Source: Clostridia bacterium (GTDB lineage: Bacteria; Bacillota_A; Clostridia; Oscillospirales; CAG-272). Taken from it: 55,370 nt of DNA. Positions 1-8,406 of the stretch are shown here, piece after piece; positions within the stretch are counted from its first letter, which is position 1; every line of letters starts with the position of its first letter. The notes under the pieces are model-generated. The model did no database searches and was not told the origin of the DNA. It saw nothing but the letters and a program-made list of their open reading frames with translations. The stretch covers positions 1 to 55,370 of the forward strand of contig JAFSUU010000103.1 of NCBI GenBank assembly GCA_017445115.1, read 5' to 3'. A program made the position numbers and the translations under genes.

Positions 1-120
1 CAACATAAAAGAATATAATTACCCTTAATTTTTTGAAAGGGGCGCGGGGAGGACTTTTTGCAAAAAGTCCTCCCCGCGCCCCTTTCAAAAAATTAAGGGT
101 AATTATATTCTTTTATGTTG
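1..120. repeat. Perfect 120-bp palindrome at window start
   Basis: Bases 1-60 are the exact reverse complement of 61-120, with no spacer. The centre (about 34-87) is the terminator-like hairpin that recurs across this window, but only here does symmetry extend to 60-bp arms. The related copy at 26469-26530 is symmetric only in its central 26 bp. A perfect palindrome starting exactly at base 1 is most easily explained as a contig-end fold-back in the assembly; a genuine long palindrome is the alternative. Confidence 0.9.
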
Positions 121-240
121 ACGATATTCCTCATCCGGCGCAACGCGTCGGATATCATCTGCCCGCAGGGCAGATATCATACCGGCAGTCTCACTGTCGG
201 TATATCATATTTCAAAGCGTAGATTTGAAATATATCATTA
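121..240. repeat. Small-hairpin array, ATATCAT spacer word
   Basis: Four short stem-loops follow one another, each ending in ATATCAT. The stems are CCGGCG/CGTCGG, CTGCCC/GGGCAG, ACCGGCAG/CTGTCGGT and ATTTCAAA/TTTGAAAT. The same series, about 80% identical by eye and in the same order, recurs at 26544-26690. No coding potential is seen. The family is not one I can name. Confidence 0.75.
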
Positions 241-506
241 AAACATCCCCGACACAGTGTAACTCTATGCCGAGGAGATCCCTCACTCTGCGTACCGGGG
301 TCCTCAAAAATCGTCAGATTTTTGGGGTTCGCGGACGCAGGCGAGACGGTGGCTCACATCAGCGAGGCGGAAGGAGCCCACCGATATTATTCTCGTTCAT
401 TACGCAGGCTCCCTCAGTCAGCTTCGCTGACAGCTCCCTCCCGGAGGGAGCCTCGGTTATGCGGCTGCCTCATGATGACATTTTTGCTTATAGTCTGACA
501 GAGATA
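241..506. repeat. Non-coding palindromic intergenic repeat
   Basis: No supported gene. Nested inverted repeats are visible: GGCTCCCTC (407-415) pairs with GAGGGAGCC (444-452) and encloses GTCAG-cttcg-CTGAC (417-431). This GGCTCCCTC/GAGGGAGCC sequence resembles an intergenic repeat common in Ruminococcaceae-type genomes, which is recalled rather than checked. It lies downstream of the minus-strand gene ending at 507. Confidence 0.5.
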
Positions 507-947
507 TTAAGGAGACAAAGAATCGTCTTCCGTCTCGTCGTTCTCTATTACCCTTTTAAAAACTAATTTTGAGTATTCTCCATTAAATAGAACATCACTG
601 CTTTTATCAATGTAAATAATAAATTTGTCTTTAAAATAGAAAATACTTCCGGAAAAAAGCAATTCGTTAGTTCCGGTTCTATCAGCTTGAATATAATGAT
701 TACGCGTACCAATAAAAAAGGATATTGTTTTGCCTTCTATTTCTGTTTTAGCGGTTGGTTCGCCAACAGCTGGAACATTAAACTCAATAAGAGGTTCTTC
801 GCAGATCCAAGTTGTTCCAAAGGATCTAAATGGATCATATTTCCTAGCATTATTTTGCCATACGACTTTGAATATTATTATTGAAAGAAGTAGAATAATC
901 GATATTATAACAACGCTCAGAACCACTTTAAATATTATTTTTCTCAT
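507..947 (-). CDS. Small membrane-anchored protein of unknown function
   Basis: 146 residues. A short basic N-terminus (MRKIIFK) is followed by one hydrophobic segment (about residues 6-29) and an extracytoplasmic domain of about 115 residues rich in beta-prone stretches, ending in an acidic tail. The start is taken at the ATG at 945-947 because GAGGA lies just upstream; an in-frame start 10 residues earlier lacks such a site. No family is recognised. Layout (one N-terminal helix plus a small beta domain) resembles the protein at 51353-51739, but homology is not clear by eye. Its codons are more AT-rich than those of the neighbouring operon, which suggests accessory DNA. Confidence 0.7.
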   Translation of the reverse strand: MRKIIFKVVLSVVIISIILLLSIIIFKVVWQNNARKYDPFRSFGTTWICEEPLIEFNVPAVGEPTAKTEIEGKTISFFIGTRNHYIQADRTGTNELLFSGSIFYFKDKFIIYIDKSSDVLFNGEYSKLVFKRVIENDETEDDSLSP

Positions 948-1017
948 TTGATTGTCCTCAACACTTAATAAATGCAAGGGGCTAGTTCTGCACTGTTCTC
1001 AAGTTTTTTGAAAGGGT

Positions 1018-1051
1018 GCGGGGAAACTTTTTTACAAAAAAGTTTCCCCGC
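1018..1051 (-). terminator. Hairpin terminator of the PAP2 operon
   Basis: GCGGGGAAACTTTTTT (1018-1033) pairs perfectly with AAAAAAGTTTCCCCGC (1036-1051). It lies 18 bp past the PAP2 stop codon. It belongs to the dispersed hairpin family, with the flanking TTTTTTGAAAGGG also conserved. The A/T-rich inner stem could end transcription from either strand. Confidence 0.7.
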
Positions 1052-1069
1052 ATTTTTCCATTTATCGTC

Positions 1070-1723
1070 TTATTCTTCCACTTTCGTTGCGGGCTTGTAG
1101 ATGTGCTTGTCGATGAATTTCTTGTAGATCCATTTGACGACAAGAACGCCGAGGATGCCGCAGACGGTACCGATGATGGCGCCGCAGATTACGTCAGACG
1201 GGTAATGAACGCCGACGTAGAGGCGGCTGAGAGCTATGAGAACTGCCATGACGTAAGCGATGACGCCCCATTTCTTGCCGTGCCCTTTTGTTGCGTATGC
1301 GACAGCAAACGCGATCTCGAATACGGCGACGGAGTGACCGGACGGGAACGACTTTTCGCTCTGGAGTTCGACCATGAGAAGATCGGCGTAACCGTCGAGC
1401 GTGTACGGTCTCGGTCTCGCGATAAGGGGTTTGAGCGTAAGATTACAAATAATAAGACCGAAGAGGAGCGCGACGCCCATCATCATACCCAGCTTTGCGA
1501 AGTCGAATTTATCGCGCCAGGACTCGTCAAGCGTATTCGCTTTTTTGCGGCGGTAATAGATCACAAGTCCGATCGCAAGAAAGATCACGGGATAGACCGG
1601 AGCGATAAACGGCTCTGCGAGGTGGGTAATGAACCACATGATCTCGTTAAGCACCGGGAAATGAAGTTTGTCGTGAATGAATCTCAGAATATTGAGATCG
1701 ACCTGCGTGATTGCTTCAAACAT
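1070..1723 (-). CDS. PAP2-family membrane phosphatase
   Basis: 217 residues with about five to six membrane helices. It carries the three-part acid phosphatase signature in order: K-x6-RP within KPLIARPRP, PSGH, and SR-x5-H-x3-D within SRLYVGVHYPSD. PAP2 enzymes dephosphorylate lipid phosphates such as phosphatidic acid or undecaprenyl pyrophosphate at the outer membrane face. It is the last gene of a minus-strand operon, 29 bp after the preceding gene. Operon partners (CapA-like, NAGPA-like) suggest a role in recycling a polymer carrier lipid, which is inferred. The substrate cannot be read from sequence. Confidence 0.9.
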   Translation of the reverse strand: MFEAITQVDLNILRFIHDKLHFPVLNEIMWFITHLAEPFIAPVYPVIFLAIGLVIYYRRKKANTLDESWRDKFDFAKLGMMMGVALLFGLIICNLTLKPLIARPRPYTLDGYADLLMVELQSEKSFPSGHSVAVFEIAFAVAYATKGHGKKWGVIAYVMAVLIALSRLYVGVHYPSDVICGAIIGTVCGILGVLVVKWIYKKFIDKHIYKPATKVEE

Positions 1724-1752
1724 ACGTATCTCCTTTAAATATTATTTCTTTT

Positions 1753-2898
1753 TCAGTTGACGCGGCTGTCGTAGATCAGCCATTTGCCGTTTTCAAGTTT
1801 GTAATAGAAAGTCGTATCGAAATAGTTTTCAAAGTTTCCGCCCCAGTTGTAGAGCACGTGCAGGAACTTGACGCGGCAGGTGTAGACCGTATCCGACCAG
1901 ACCTCGTACTCGGTGACGGAAGGATTTTCGATCGAATACCCGTTGTGCGGGTCCGCCCAGTTGACCGCCGACGTCATAAGCTCATAGTAGAGATCGGACG
2001 AGCTGTCGACGTACTGCCCTATCTTCCAGAAACCAGCGTCGAGCTGCATATACGCCGCGAGCGCTTCTCCGGCGGCAAGAGCGCGTTCTTCCACGTCAAA
2101 GGGAGTTTCCTCGTAAACCTTCGGAACGTCGAAGAAAACGTCGTTCTCGTTCTTGATATCGGCAATATTTCTGCCGTTCTTGTCCTTCGCGGTCACGACC
2201 GGGATATCCATAAGTTCTTTGACCTCGTAAAAGACTACGGTCTCGGCGGGGATCTCCTCCGGAAGCCTCGAGTCTTTTTCAAGCTCGATCGTCTCCGTTA
2301 TCTCGTTCTCTGTCAGAAGGATACCGTTCAGATAGACCTTCGCGTCACCCGGCGCCTCAATGCTGACCGCGCGCGAGCCCGCGAGAAGAAGCTCTATGTT
2401 TTTGAGTTCATAGATATCGTAGTCCGCCTCGTCCTTCTCTCCGCTCGGAGCAAGGACAAACGAGGCAAATTTCAGCTCTCCGGAGCTGACCGAATATTTC
2501 AGCTCTTCGCCGGTATTCGTCACAGCGTAGCTCTCGGCGCCGTCGGCGAGAAATTTCTCTACCGCGCCGACAACGACGGAGCGATCCTCAAACGGGCTCT
2601 GCTCATATCCGGAAGCCGAGATCAGTTTTTCCGCGCATCCCGGTCTGAAATATTCCTCCATGACCGCGTCGACCACGTGGTACGGACGCGACGCTTCGTA
2701 CTCTGCAAGCTTTATCTTCACCGTTTTGAGTACGAAGAAAAGCGCGATAAAGAATATTATGATAAGTGAAAAATATATCGTGTAGAATACGGGAAACCTG
2801 CGGTTTCTGCTTTTTCTTTTCTTCCGCTTTTTACGGCGCACTTTCTCTTCCGCGTCTTCGTCGAATACGTCAACGCCGCTCTTTTCATCCGCCATCAT
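1753..2898 (-). CDS. Membrane-anchored envelope protein, unknown family
   Basis: 381 residues. The first 34 are acidic then strongly basic (a run of Lys and Arg), followed by one transmembrane segment (about 38-61) and an extracellular domain of about 320 residues. The last 40 residues, ending in GKWLIYDSRVN, resemble the closing strand of NTF2-like folds, but that is a weak impression. Two adjacent ATG codons at 2893-2898 overlap the stop codon of the upstream phosphodiester glycosidase gene, so the two are translationally coupled. It lies between the NAGPA-like and PAP2 genes, so an envelope polymer role is likely, though no function can be assigned. Confidence 0.8.
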   Translation of the reverse strand: MMADEKSGVDVFDEDAEEKVRRKKRKKRKSRNRRFPVFYTIYFSLIIIFFIALFFVLKTVKIKLAEYEASRPYHVVDAVMEEYFRPGCAEKLISASGYEQSPFEDRSVVVGAVEKFLADGAESYAVTNTGEELKYSVSSGELKFASFVLAPSGEKDEADYDIYELKNIELLLAGSRAVSIEAPGDAKVYLNGILLTENEITETIELEKDSRLPEEIPAETVVFYEVKELMDIPVVTAKDKNGRNIADIKNENDVFFDVPKVYEETPFDVEERALAAGEALAAYMQLDAGFWKIGQYVDSSSDLYYELMTSAVNWADPHNGYSIENPSVTEYEVWSDTVYTCRVKFLHVLYNWGGNFENYFDTTFYYKLENGKWLIYDSRVN

Positions 2899-4061
2899 TC
2901 AGCGCCCCCCTTTCCGATAACGAAATAGGTGGGCATCCTGCGCGGACGCGTGAACGCCTTGTATTTGTTGACGAGCCCCTGCTCCTGATATTCGTCAAGA
3001 TCAAGCCCCTTGAACTCGTCATATAAATTGTAATAGTTCTCGCAATACATCATAGCGGACGAACCGCCGTCGAGCATTGCCGCGTTGACAGCGCCGTACT
3101 TGACCATCATGTCGATAATGTCGTTGTGAGTAGCGCCGAGAGACGACGCCGCTCTTCCGTCCGTGACGATGAATATGACCGTTCCGTCGGCGCGCTGACC
3201 GATAGCAGTGCGCTGAGCCGTTCCGGTGTTGTACGAAGCGTAATAGAAGCTGATGTCCCCGTCACCGGTCGACGAGATCAGAACGTTGCCGTTCTGGAAC
3301 ATAACGCAGTCGCGTATTCCGAGCTGATCGGCCTCATACTTTGACATTCCCTCGCGGCAGATAAGTCTGTTGTTGCTGTCGAATCCGATGAACGTGCGGT
3401 AAGCCTCCTGCGGCCATACGCAGACACCCTGCGAATAGGTGAGCCCTATCGGCTGAGCGCCGCTGCCGTTTCCGCCGGGATCGGCAAACTCGCCCGCGTT
3501 GACGACGCCGAAAGCGTCGTATTTCTCGGCGATGGCGTAGATCCTCGCGCCCTCGACCGCCGCGGCGTAGTTGTCAGTTGAAGTTCCGACGAAGACTCTC
3601 GACGGATCTTTGACGAGCATGATGTACGCCTTATACGTGTCGCCGCTGTCGGTGAGGAGCTGTACTCCGTCGACCGCGCCTTCCCACTCGTCGCGCTCGC
3701 CCTGCTTATCACGCTCGGCGTTGATCTCATGCATTTTAGCGTATTCCGCCGCGGACATGACGTCAACCGTGACTTTTTGTGAGTCTTCAAGGATCTTGTC
3801 TATCGTCGCGTCGTCAAGAAAGAGCGACGGCACCCATTTGGTGGCGCTCGCCTGCTTTGCCGAGAGGACGAGCATATTTCTGATCGTTTCGCTCGGCCCT
3901 TTGGCAACAACGTAGAGCGTGAGATAAACGCCGATCACGAGGAGTATCAGCAGCGTGAAAAACGAAAGAAGGACACGTCGGACGATCCGCCCGGTGGTGA
4001 TCTTTCCCTCAGCCTTTGCTACTCCTTTTTTGTATTCCTTATATACTTTGTTTCTGCTCAT
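2895..4061 (-). CDS. Membrane-anchored phosphodiester glycosidase (NAGPA domain)
   Basis: 388 residues. A basic cytoplasmic N-terminus precedes a transmembrane helix (about 29-53); the rest is extracellular. The C-terminal half has NAGPA hallmarks: VNAGEFADPGGNG, a segment with RTAIGQRADGTVIFIVTDGR, and VNAAMLDGGSSAMMY. The family is named for the mammalian uncovering enzyme that removes GlcNAc from a phosphodiester; bacterial members are linked to wall polymer or exopolysaccharide processing. Start and stop overlap both neighbours by about 4 bp (ATGA), so this is the second gene of a tightly coupled operon. A second, secreted member with a dockerin lies at 23552-25468. Confidence 0.88.
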   Translation of the reverse strand: MSRNKVYKEYKKGVAKAEGKITTGRIVRRVLLSFFTLLILLVIGVYLTLYVVAKGPSETIRNMLVLSAKQASATKWVPSLFLDDATIDKILEDSQKVTVDVMSAAEYAKMHEINAERDKQGERDEWEGAVDGVQLLTDSGDTYKAYIMLVKDPSRVFVGTSTDNYAAAVEGARIYAIAEKYDAFGVVNAGEFADPGGNGSGAQPIGLTYSQGVCVWPQEAYRTFIGFDSNNRLICREGMSKYEADQLGIRDCVMFQNGNVLISSTGDGDISFYYASYNTGTAQRTAIGQRADGTVIFIVTDGRAASSLGATHNDIIDMMVKYGAVNAAMLDGGSSAMMYCENYYNLYDEFKGLDLDEYQEQGLVNKYKAFTRPRRMPTYFVIGKGGAE

Positions 4062-5305
4062 TTGTTCGTCTTGAATTCCTCCGGAAGAAATTCGTCTGCT
4101 ATCTGGCAGTTGAGATAGTATTTAAGAGTGTCAACGGATATATTGTTTCCGTAATTTCTGATGCCGTGTGACGATGCGAGCGCGTCCGTGAAATCCGAGA
4201 GCGGTATGACGCGGCTTCCGTACCAGTTCTGCGCGAAATAGTACACGGTCGGAGTGAACAGCACGTTGTCGACAGTCGCGTGTTCGTCGCCGACTTTGTT
4301 GATGTCAAAGGATATGATCCCGCCGAGCATATTGTGGTCGTAAGCCTGCATCGCCATAAAGTTTCCGAGCGAGTAAGCGCAGAGCACTTCTCTGCCGTCT
4401 GACGCTTTGACGTATTCTATCTTCTGAATGACGTGGGGGTGAGTGCCGATTATGACGTCGACGCCCGCATCCGCCATTATTTTAGCCCATTTTTGCTGCT
4501 TTTCGTTCGGTTCGTACGGAAAACCCGCGCCCCAGTATTCGTCGCCCCAGTGGACGGAACAGAGGATGAGGTCGGCTCCGTTCGATTTTGCCGTCGCACA
4601 CTGATCTTTTATGTCCTGCTCGTCGAGATACGGTACCCAGACGTCGTAATTCGCGCCGATGACAAAGCCGTTGGTCATTTCGGTGAACGACAGAAGCGCG
4701 ATCTTGATACCGTTTGCGTCGATATACTCGATATTGTCGTAATCGGCGCGGTCGCGGTTGCCGCCGATCATCACGCAGTCGAGACCTTTCCAGAACTCTA
4801 TCGTCGACGAAAGCCCGTCGCCGCCGCGGTCGAGCATGTGGTTGTTCGCGATGTTTATGACGTCGAAACCGAGCTCTACGAGGTCGTAGCCGAGATCCTG
4901 CGGGCTGTTGAACTGCGGGTAGTAAGCGGGAGCGCCGCCGTCCATCACGCACTCCTGGTTGATGTACGCAATATCAGCCGACGAAATTATATCCGCAACG
5001 TCCTCGTAGATCGGTTTGAAGTTGTAATCTCTGCCGCCGGCGTATGCCTGCGACGTCGCTTCCCAGACCGTACCGGTGTATACGATATTGTCGCCGCATC
5101 CGACGAAGGTCGCCTTGTAAACGGGGATCGGCTCCGTCTCCGTTTCCGGAGGCTCGGTATCGCGAGTTTCGACCGTCTCGAAATTCAGCGTGTCGAAGGG
5201 ATTTTTCGTTTCGACCGGTTCATTCTTACCGCCGCAGGACGCGAGCGAAATAACCGATAATATCATAATAAGCGCGACTGAAAACGCAAAAAATTTTTTG
5301 ATCAT
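4058..5305 (-). CDS. CapA-family lipoprotein (poly-gamma-glutamate type)
   Basis: 415 residues. Signal peptide with lipobox LASC (Cys24), then a Thr/Glu-rich linker and a calcineurin-like metallophosphatase fold of the CapA/PgsA type. Motifs include FVGCGDNIVYTG, NNHMLDRGGDGL, CSVHWGDEYW and GTHPHVIQ, which carry the expected His/Asp/Asn metal ligands. CapA proteins are needed for poly-gamma-glutamate or related capsule assembly and are anchored outside the membrane. No capB or capC is visible, so the polymer may differ. First gene of the operon, with a good promoter at 5353-5381; its stop overlaps the next start. Confidence 0.9.
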   Translation of the reverse strand: MIKKFFAFSVALIMILSVISLASCGGKNEPVETKNPFDTLNFETVETRDTEPPETETEPIPVYKATFVGCGDNIVYTGTVWEATSQAYAGGRDYNFKPIYEDVADIISSADIAYINQECVMDGGAPAYYPQFNSPQDLGYDLVELGFDVINIANNHMLDRGGDGLSSTIEFWKGLDCVMIGGNRDRADYDNIEYIDANGIKIALLSFTEMTNGFVIGANYDVWVPYLDEQDIKDQCATAKSNGADLILCSVHWGDEYWGAGFPYEPNEKQQKWAKIMADAGVDVIIGTHPHVIQKIEYVKASDGREVLCAYSLGNFMAMQAYDHNMLGGIISFDINKVGDEHATVDNVLFTPTVYYFAQNWYGSRVIPLSDFTDALASSHGIRNYGNNISVDTLKYYLNCQIADEFLPEEFKTNK

Positions 5306-5352
5306 TATAAATTCTCTCTGATAAAGTAATTTTGCACATACATATTTATTAT

Positions 5353-5381
5353 ATCATACCATATATAATTATTATATTCAA
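5353..5381 (-). promoter_or_regulatory. Sigma-A promoter for the capA-like operon
   Basis: Read on the minus strand: TTGAAT (plus 5376-5381), 17 bp, TATGAT (plus 5353-5358). The start codon of the CapA-like gene lies about 48 bp downstream. The region is AT-rich and otherwise empty. Confidence 0.7.
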
Positions 5382-5430
5382 GAGTTTTATACTATTTTTT
5401 GTCTGTTTATGTCACTGAAAAAGCAATAAA

Positions 5431-5460
5431 ACGGCGGATCCGGTTTGTCGGATCCGCCGT
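5431..5460 (-). terminator. Rho-independent terminator after spoIVA
   Basis: ACGGCGGATCC (5431-5441) pairs perfectly with GGATCCGCCGT (5450-5460) across an 8-nt loop. On the minus strand the stem is followed by TTTTATTGCTTTTT. It sits 24 bp beyond the spoIVA stop codon. Confidence 0.85.
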
Positions 5461-5483
5461 AATTATTTCAAATACGCAAGCGG

Positions 5484-6953
5484 TCACAGAATGATGCAAA
5501 TGAGCCCCTGACTTCCCTCGTTTATTATCTTAGAGAGAGTCTCGGAAAGTCTCATTCTCGCGTCCTCCGGCATATTCGTCAGCTTGGTGTGAAGCCCCTC
5601 GTTTACGAGGTCGTAGAGCGATTTTCCGAAAATGTTGGAGTCCCATATCGCCGACGCGTCGTTCTCGAATTCCGAGAGCAGATAGCTTACAAGCTCCTCG
5701 GACTGCTGTTCCGAGCCGACGACGGGTCTGATCTCGGTCTCGATATCCGCTTTGATGAGATGCACCGACGGCGCCTTTGCCCTTAGCTTGACGCCGTACG
5801 CGCCGTTCTGACGTACTATCTCCGGCTCTTCAAGCTCCATTTCGGAGACGGACGGCATCACGATACCGTAACCGATGCGCTCCACGTCGTCTATCGCGCT
5901 CTTGTACTTTTCGAACTCGCCCTCGACGTCGGAGAGTTCTATCAGCTTTTTGAGAAGCTCCGCTCTGTTCGACGCGGTGAACGACGTCACTTCTCCGATC
6001 ACGTCGTAGAACACCGAGTCGTCGACAGTGATGCGCGCCGTGGCTTTGCCCTCGCCGAGCGAGACGTCGCAGACGGACGCGGTCATCCTCGTCACGTCGT
6101 CCGGTATCTTTATGCAGCTTGCGTCCGAAAGACGCCTTACGCCCGATGAAATACGCTTGACCGCGTCGACCACGTCGAGACACAGATGATGCTCTTCGGG
6201 GAGAGTCGGGATCCAGTCGGGTATCTTGAACGTGAGTTCGTTTATCGGAAATTCAAAGGTGAGCATACCGATTATCTGATCGGCGTCCGTGCGGTCGAGA
6301 TCGGCGCAGGACACGAGTGCGACCGGCGCGGAATACTTTTCTTCGAGAGAAAGCGCGAGCGCCTCAGCCCTCTCCCCGTCCGCCTCGGCAGAGTTGAGAA
6401 CTATCGCAAATGGCACGGAGCACTCCTTCAGCTCTTTTACACAGCGCTCCTCCGCGGGTATGTAGCTGTCGCGCGGTATATCTCCTATCGTGCCGTCGGT
6501 CGTCACGAGGACAGCGACAGTCGAATGCTCGGTTATCACCTTTCTCGTGCCGTACTCCGCTGCTTCTTCAAACGGCATTTCCTCTTCGCTCCACGGCGTC
6601 ATCACCATGCGCGCCTCGCCGTCTTCGGTAGTTCCCTCCGCGCCGTCGACGACGTACCCGACGCAGTCCACCATTCTCACTCTCGCGTGAGCGGCGCCCA
6701 CTTCGATCGTCACCGATTTTTCCGGGATGAACTTCGGCTCCGTCGTCATGATCGTCTTGCCGCCCGCCGCCTGAGGAAGCTCGTCAAGCGCGCGCGCCTT
6801 TTCATTTTCATCTTTGATATTAGGTATCACAGCGGCGTCCATAAATTTCTTTATAAACGTGGATTTGCCGCTTCTGACCGGGCCAACGACGCCGATATAT
6901 ACGTCTCCTCCGGTCCGTTTAGCTATGTCCTCATATATGCTTGTGCTCTTCAT
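5484..6953 (-). CDS. spoIVA: Stage IV sporulation protein A
   Basis: 489 residues, close to the usual length of about 492. SpoIVA is the ATPase that polymerises on the forespore surface as the basement layer of the spore coat. The Walker A motif GPVRSGKS is near residue 24, and the full N-terminal GTPase-like domain and C-terminal region are present. The frame is open further upstream, but the ATG at 6951-6953 is chosen because GGAGGAAAT immediately precedes it and the sequence then begins as in the family. A possible sigma-E promoter (CATATTAA at 6980-6987 with an upstream T-rich box near 7000-7008, minus strand) is a weak inference. A strong terminator follows. It shows that the host makes endospores. 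Confidence 0.96.
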   Translation of the reverse strand: MKSTSIYEDIAKRTGGDVYIGVVGPVRSGKSTFIKKFMDAAVIPNIKDENEKARALDELPQAAGGKTIMTTEPKFIPEKSVTIEVGAAHARVRMVDCVGYVVDGAEGTTEDGEARMVMTPWSEEEMPFEEAAEYGTRKVITEHSTVAVLVTTDGTIGDIPRDSYIPAEERCVKELKECSVPFAIVLNSAEADGERAEALALSLEEKYSAPVALVSCADLDRTDADQIIGMLTFEFPINELTFKIPDWIPTLPEEHHLCLDVVDAVKRISSGVRRLSDASCIKIPDDVTRMTASVCDVSLGEGKATARITVDDSVFYDVIGEVTSFTASNRAELLKKLIELSDVEGEFEKYKSAIDDVERIGYGIVMPSVSEMELEEPEIVRQNGAYGVKLRAKAPSVHLIKADIETEIRPVVGSEQQSEELVSYLLSEFENDASAIWDSNIFGKSLYDLVNEGLHTKLTNMPEDARMRLSETLSKIINEGSQGLICIIL

Positions 6954-7017
6954 ATTTCCTCCGCAAAGGTTTTTGTATATTAATATGAAGAGACCGATCA
7001 AAAAATGACAGAAGAAT

Positions 7018-7180
7018 GCGTCGGACTTCGAACGAGGTCCGACGCAGCGATATATTTCAAAACTGACGTTTTGAAATTCGATATGCTTTATGCACCCCCG
7101 CCGAAGGCGAGATATACATAAAGCCCGATATGTGCCGCTTCGCGTCACGCGATATGCAAGGCTCACGCCTTGCGAGAAAA
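7018..7180. repeat. Small-hairpin array, GATAT word
   Basis: Several stem-loops between spoIVA and tgt: GTCGGAC/GTCCGAC, ATTTCAAAA/TTTTGAAAT and GCTTTATG/CATAAAGC (enclosing CGCC-gaa-GGCG). The word GATAT recurs between them. It is a more degenerate version of the arrays at 121-240 and 26544-26690. Non-coding. Confidence 0.6.
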
Positions 7181-7203
7181 GTTTCAAGGTTTTTGAAAGA
7201 GGG

Positions 7204-7236
7204 GCGGGGAGAACTTTTGCAAAAAGCTCTCCCCGC
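7204..7236 (-). terminator. Hairpin terminator after tgt
   Basis: GCGGGGAGAACTTTT (7204-7218) pairs with AAAAGCTCTCCCCGC (7222-7236) with one mismatch. Member of the dispersed GGGGA-CTTTT/AAAAG-TCCCC hairpin family, with TTTTTGAAAGAG flanking. It lies 20 bp downstream of the tgt stop codon. Confidence 0.65.
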
Positions 7237-7255
7237 ATACTCATTATTCTTATTC

Positions 7256-8392
7256 TCAATTCTCGCTTCTCTCGGCGAGAAAGTCGTGGTATTTCTCATA
7301 GAACGATTCGAAGTATCCGCCGTCGAGCGCGTCGCGTATCTTCTGCATCAGCTCATTGTAGAACCAGAGGTTGTGCGCGACCGCAAGGCGCATTCCGAGC
7401 GCCTCCTTCGCCTTGATCAGATGCCTGATGTAAGCTCTCGAATAGTGGCGGCAGGCGGGGCATGAACAGCCCTCGTCGATCGGCCGCGTATCCTTAAGAT
7501 ACTTTTCGTTCATTATATTCATCTTGCCGTGCCACGTGAACACGTTGCCGTGGCGCGCGTTTCGCGACGGCATCACGCAGTCGAAAAAGTCAACGCCGCG
7601 GTGCACCGCCTCGAGGATATTCTGCGGTGTGCCGACGCCCATCAGATACCTCGGCTTGTTCTGCGGCATATACGGCTCTACCGCGTCGATAATGCGATAC
7701 ATCTCCGACGCCTCTTCACCTACCGCAAGCCCGCCTATCGCGTACCCGTCGAGATCGAGCTCGGCGATGCGCTTCATATTCTCGATACGAAGGTCCTCGT
7801 ACGTGCTGCCCTGATTTATGCCGAAGAGCATCTGACGCGGATTTACCGTGTCCGGGAGCGAATTCAGCCTTGAAAGCTCGACCTTACACCTCTCGAGCCA
7901 GCGCGCGGTCCTGTCGCACGACGCCTTGGCATAGTTGTACTCGGCAGGGTTTTCCACGCACTCGTCGAACGCCATTGCGATCGTCGAGCCGAGATTGCTC
8001 TGTATCTGCATCGACTCCTCAGGTCCCATAAATATACGCTTCCCGTCGATGTGAGAGGAGAAATAGACACCCTCCTCTTTTATCTTGCGAAGTCCCGCGA
8101 GTGAAAAGACCTGGAATCCGCCGCTGTCGGTAAGGATAGGTCCGCGCCAGTCCGTGAACTTGTGAAGACCGCCGAGATCGTGGATAAGGCGGTCGCCGGG
8201 GCGCAGATGAAGATGGTACGTGTTCGAGAGCATCACTTGACATTTGACGTCCTCAAGATCACGGCTCGAAAGCCCGCCTTTGATCGCGCCGCAGGTTGCC
8301 ACGTTCATGAAAACGGGGGTCTCGACGACCCCGTGCGGAGTTTCAAATCTGCCCCGCCTTGCGTTTCCTTCTTTTTTTATAAGAGTGAACAT
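7256..8392 (-). CDS. tgt: Queuine tRNA-ribosyltransferase
   Basis: 378 residues, full length. It exchanges guanine at the wobble position of GUN-anticodon tRNAs for the queuosine precursor preQ1. Motifs seen in order: LTDSGGFQVFS (substrate-binding Asp), FDECV, GINQG, YAIGGLAVGE, MGVGTPQNI, FDCVMPSRNARHG (nucleophile Asp region) and the zinc site CSCPAC with a downstream His. It lies 14 bp after the recombinase gene and is probably co-transcribed with it. No other queuosine genes are present. Followed by a hairpin terminator. Confidence 0.97.
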   Translation of the reverse strand: MFTLIKKEGNARRGRFETPHGVVETPVFMNVATCGAIKGGLSSRDLEDVKCQVMLSNTYHLHLRPGDRLIHDLGGLHKFTDWRGPILTDSGGFQVFSLAGLRKIKEEGVYFSSHIDGKRIFMGPEESMQIQSNLGSTIAMAFDECVENPAEYNYAKASCDRTARWLERCKVELSRLNSLPDTVNPRQMLFGINQGSTYEDLRIENMKRIAELDLDGYAIGGLAVGEEASEMYRIIDAVEPYMPQNKPRYLMGVGTPQNILEAVHRGVDFFDCVMPSRNARHGNVFTWHGKMNIMNEKYLKDTRPIDEGCSCPACRHYSRAYIRHLIKAKEALGMRLAVAHNLWFYNELMQKIRDALDGGYFESFYEKYHDFLAERSEN

Positions 8393-8406
8393 AAATTATC
8401 TTTCTT

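Noticed and set aside
33..566. 177-codon plus-strand frame starting in the first palindrome.
   Set aside because: It runs through hairpin arrays and into the antisense of the small membrane gene; no domain or start site.
5306..5480. Possible riboswitch or leader RNA before the capA-like gene.
   Set aside because: Only a promoter and a short AT-rich leader are visible; no conserved fold was recognised.
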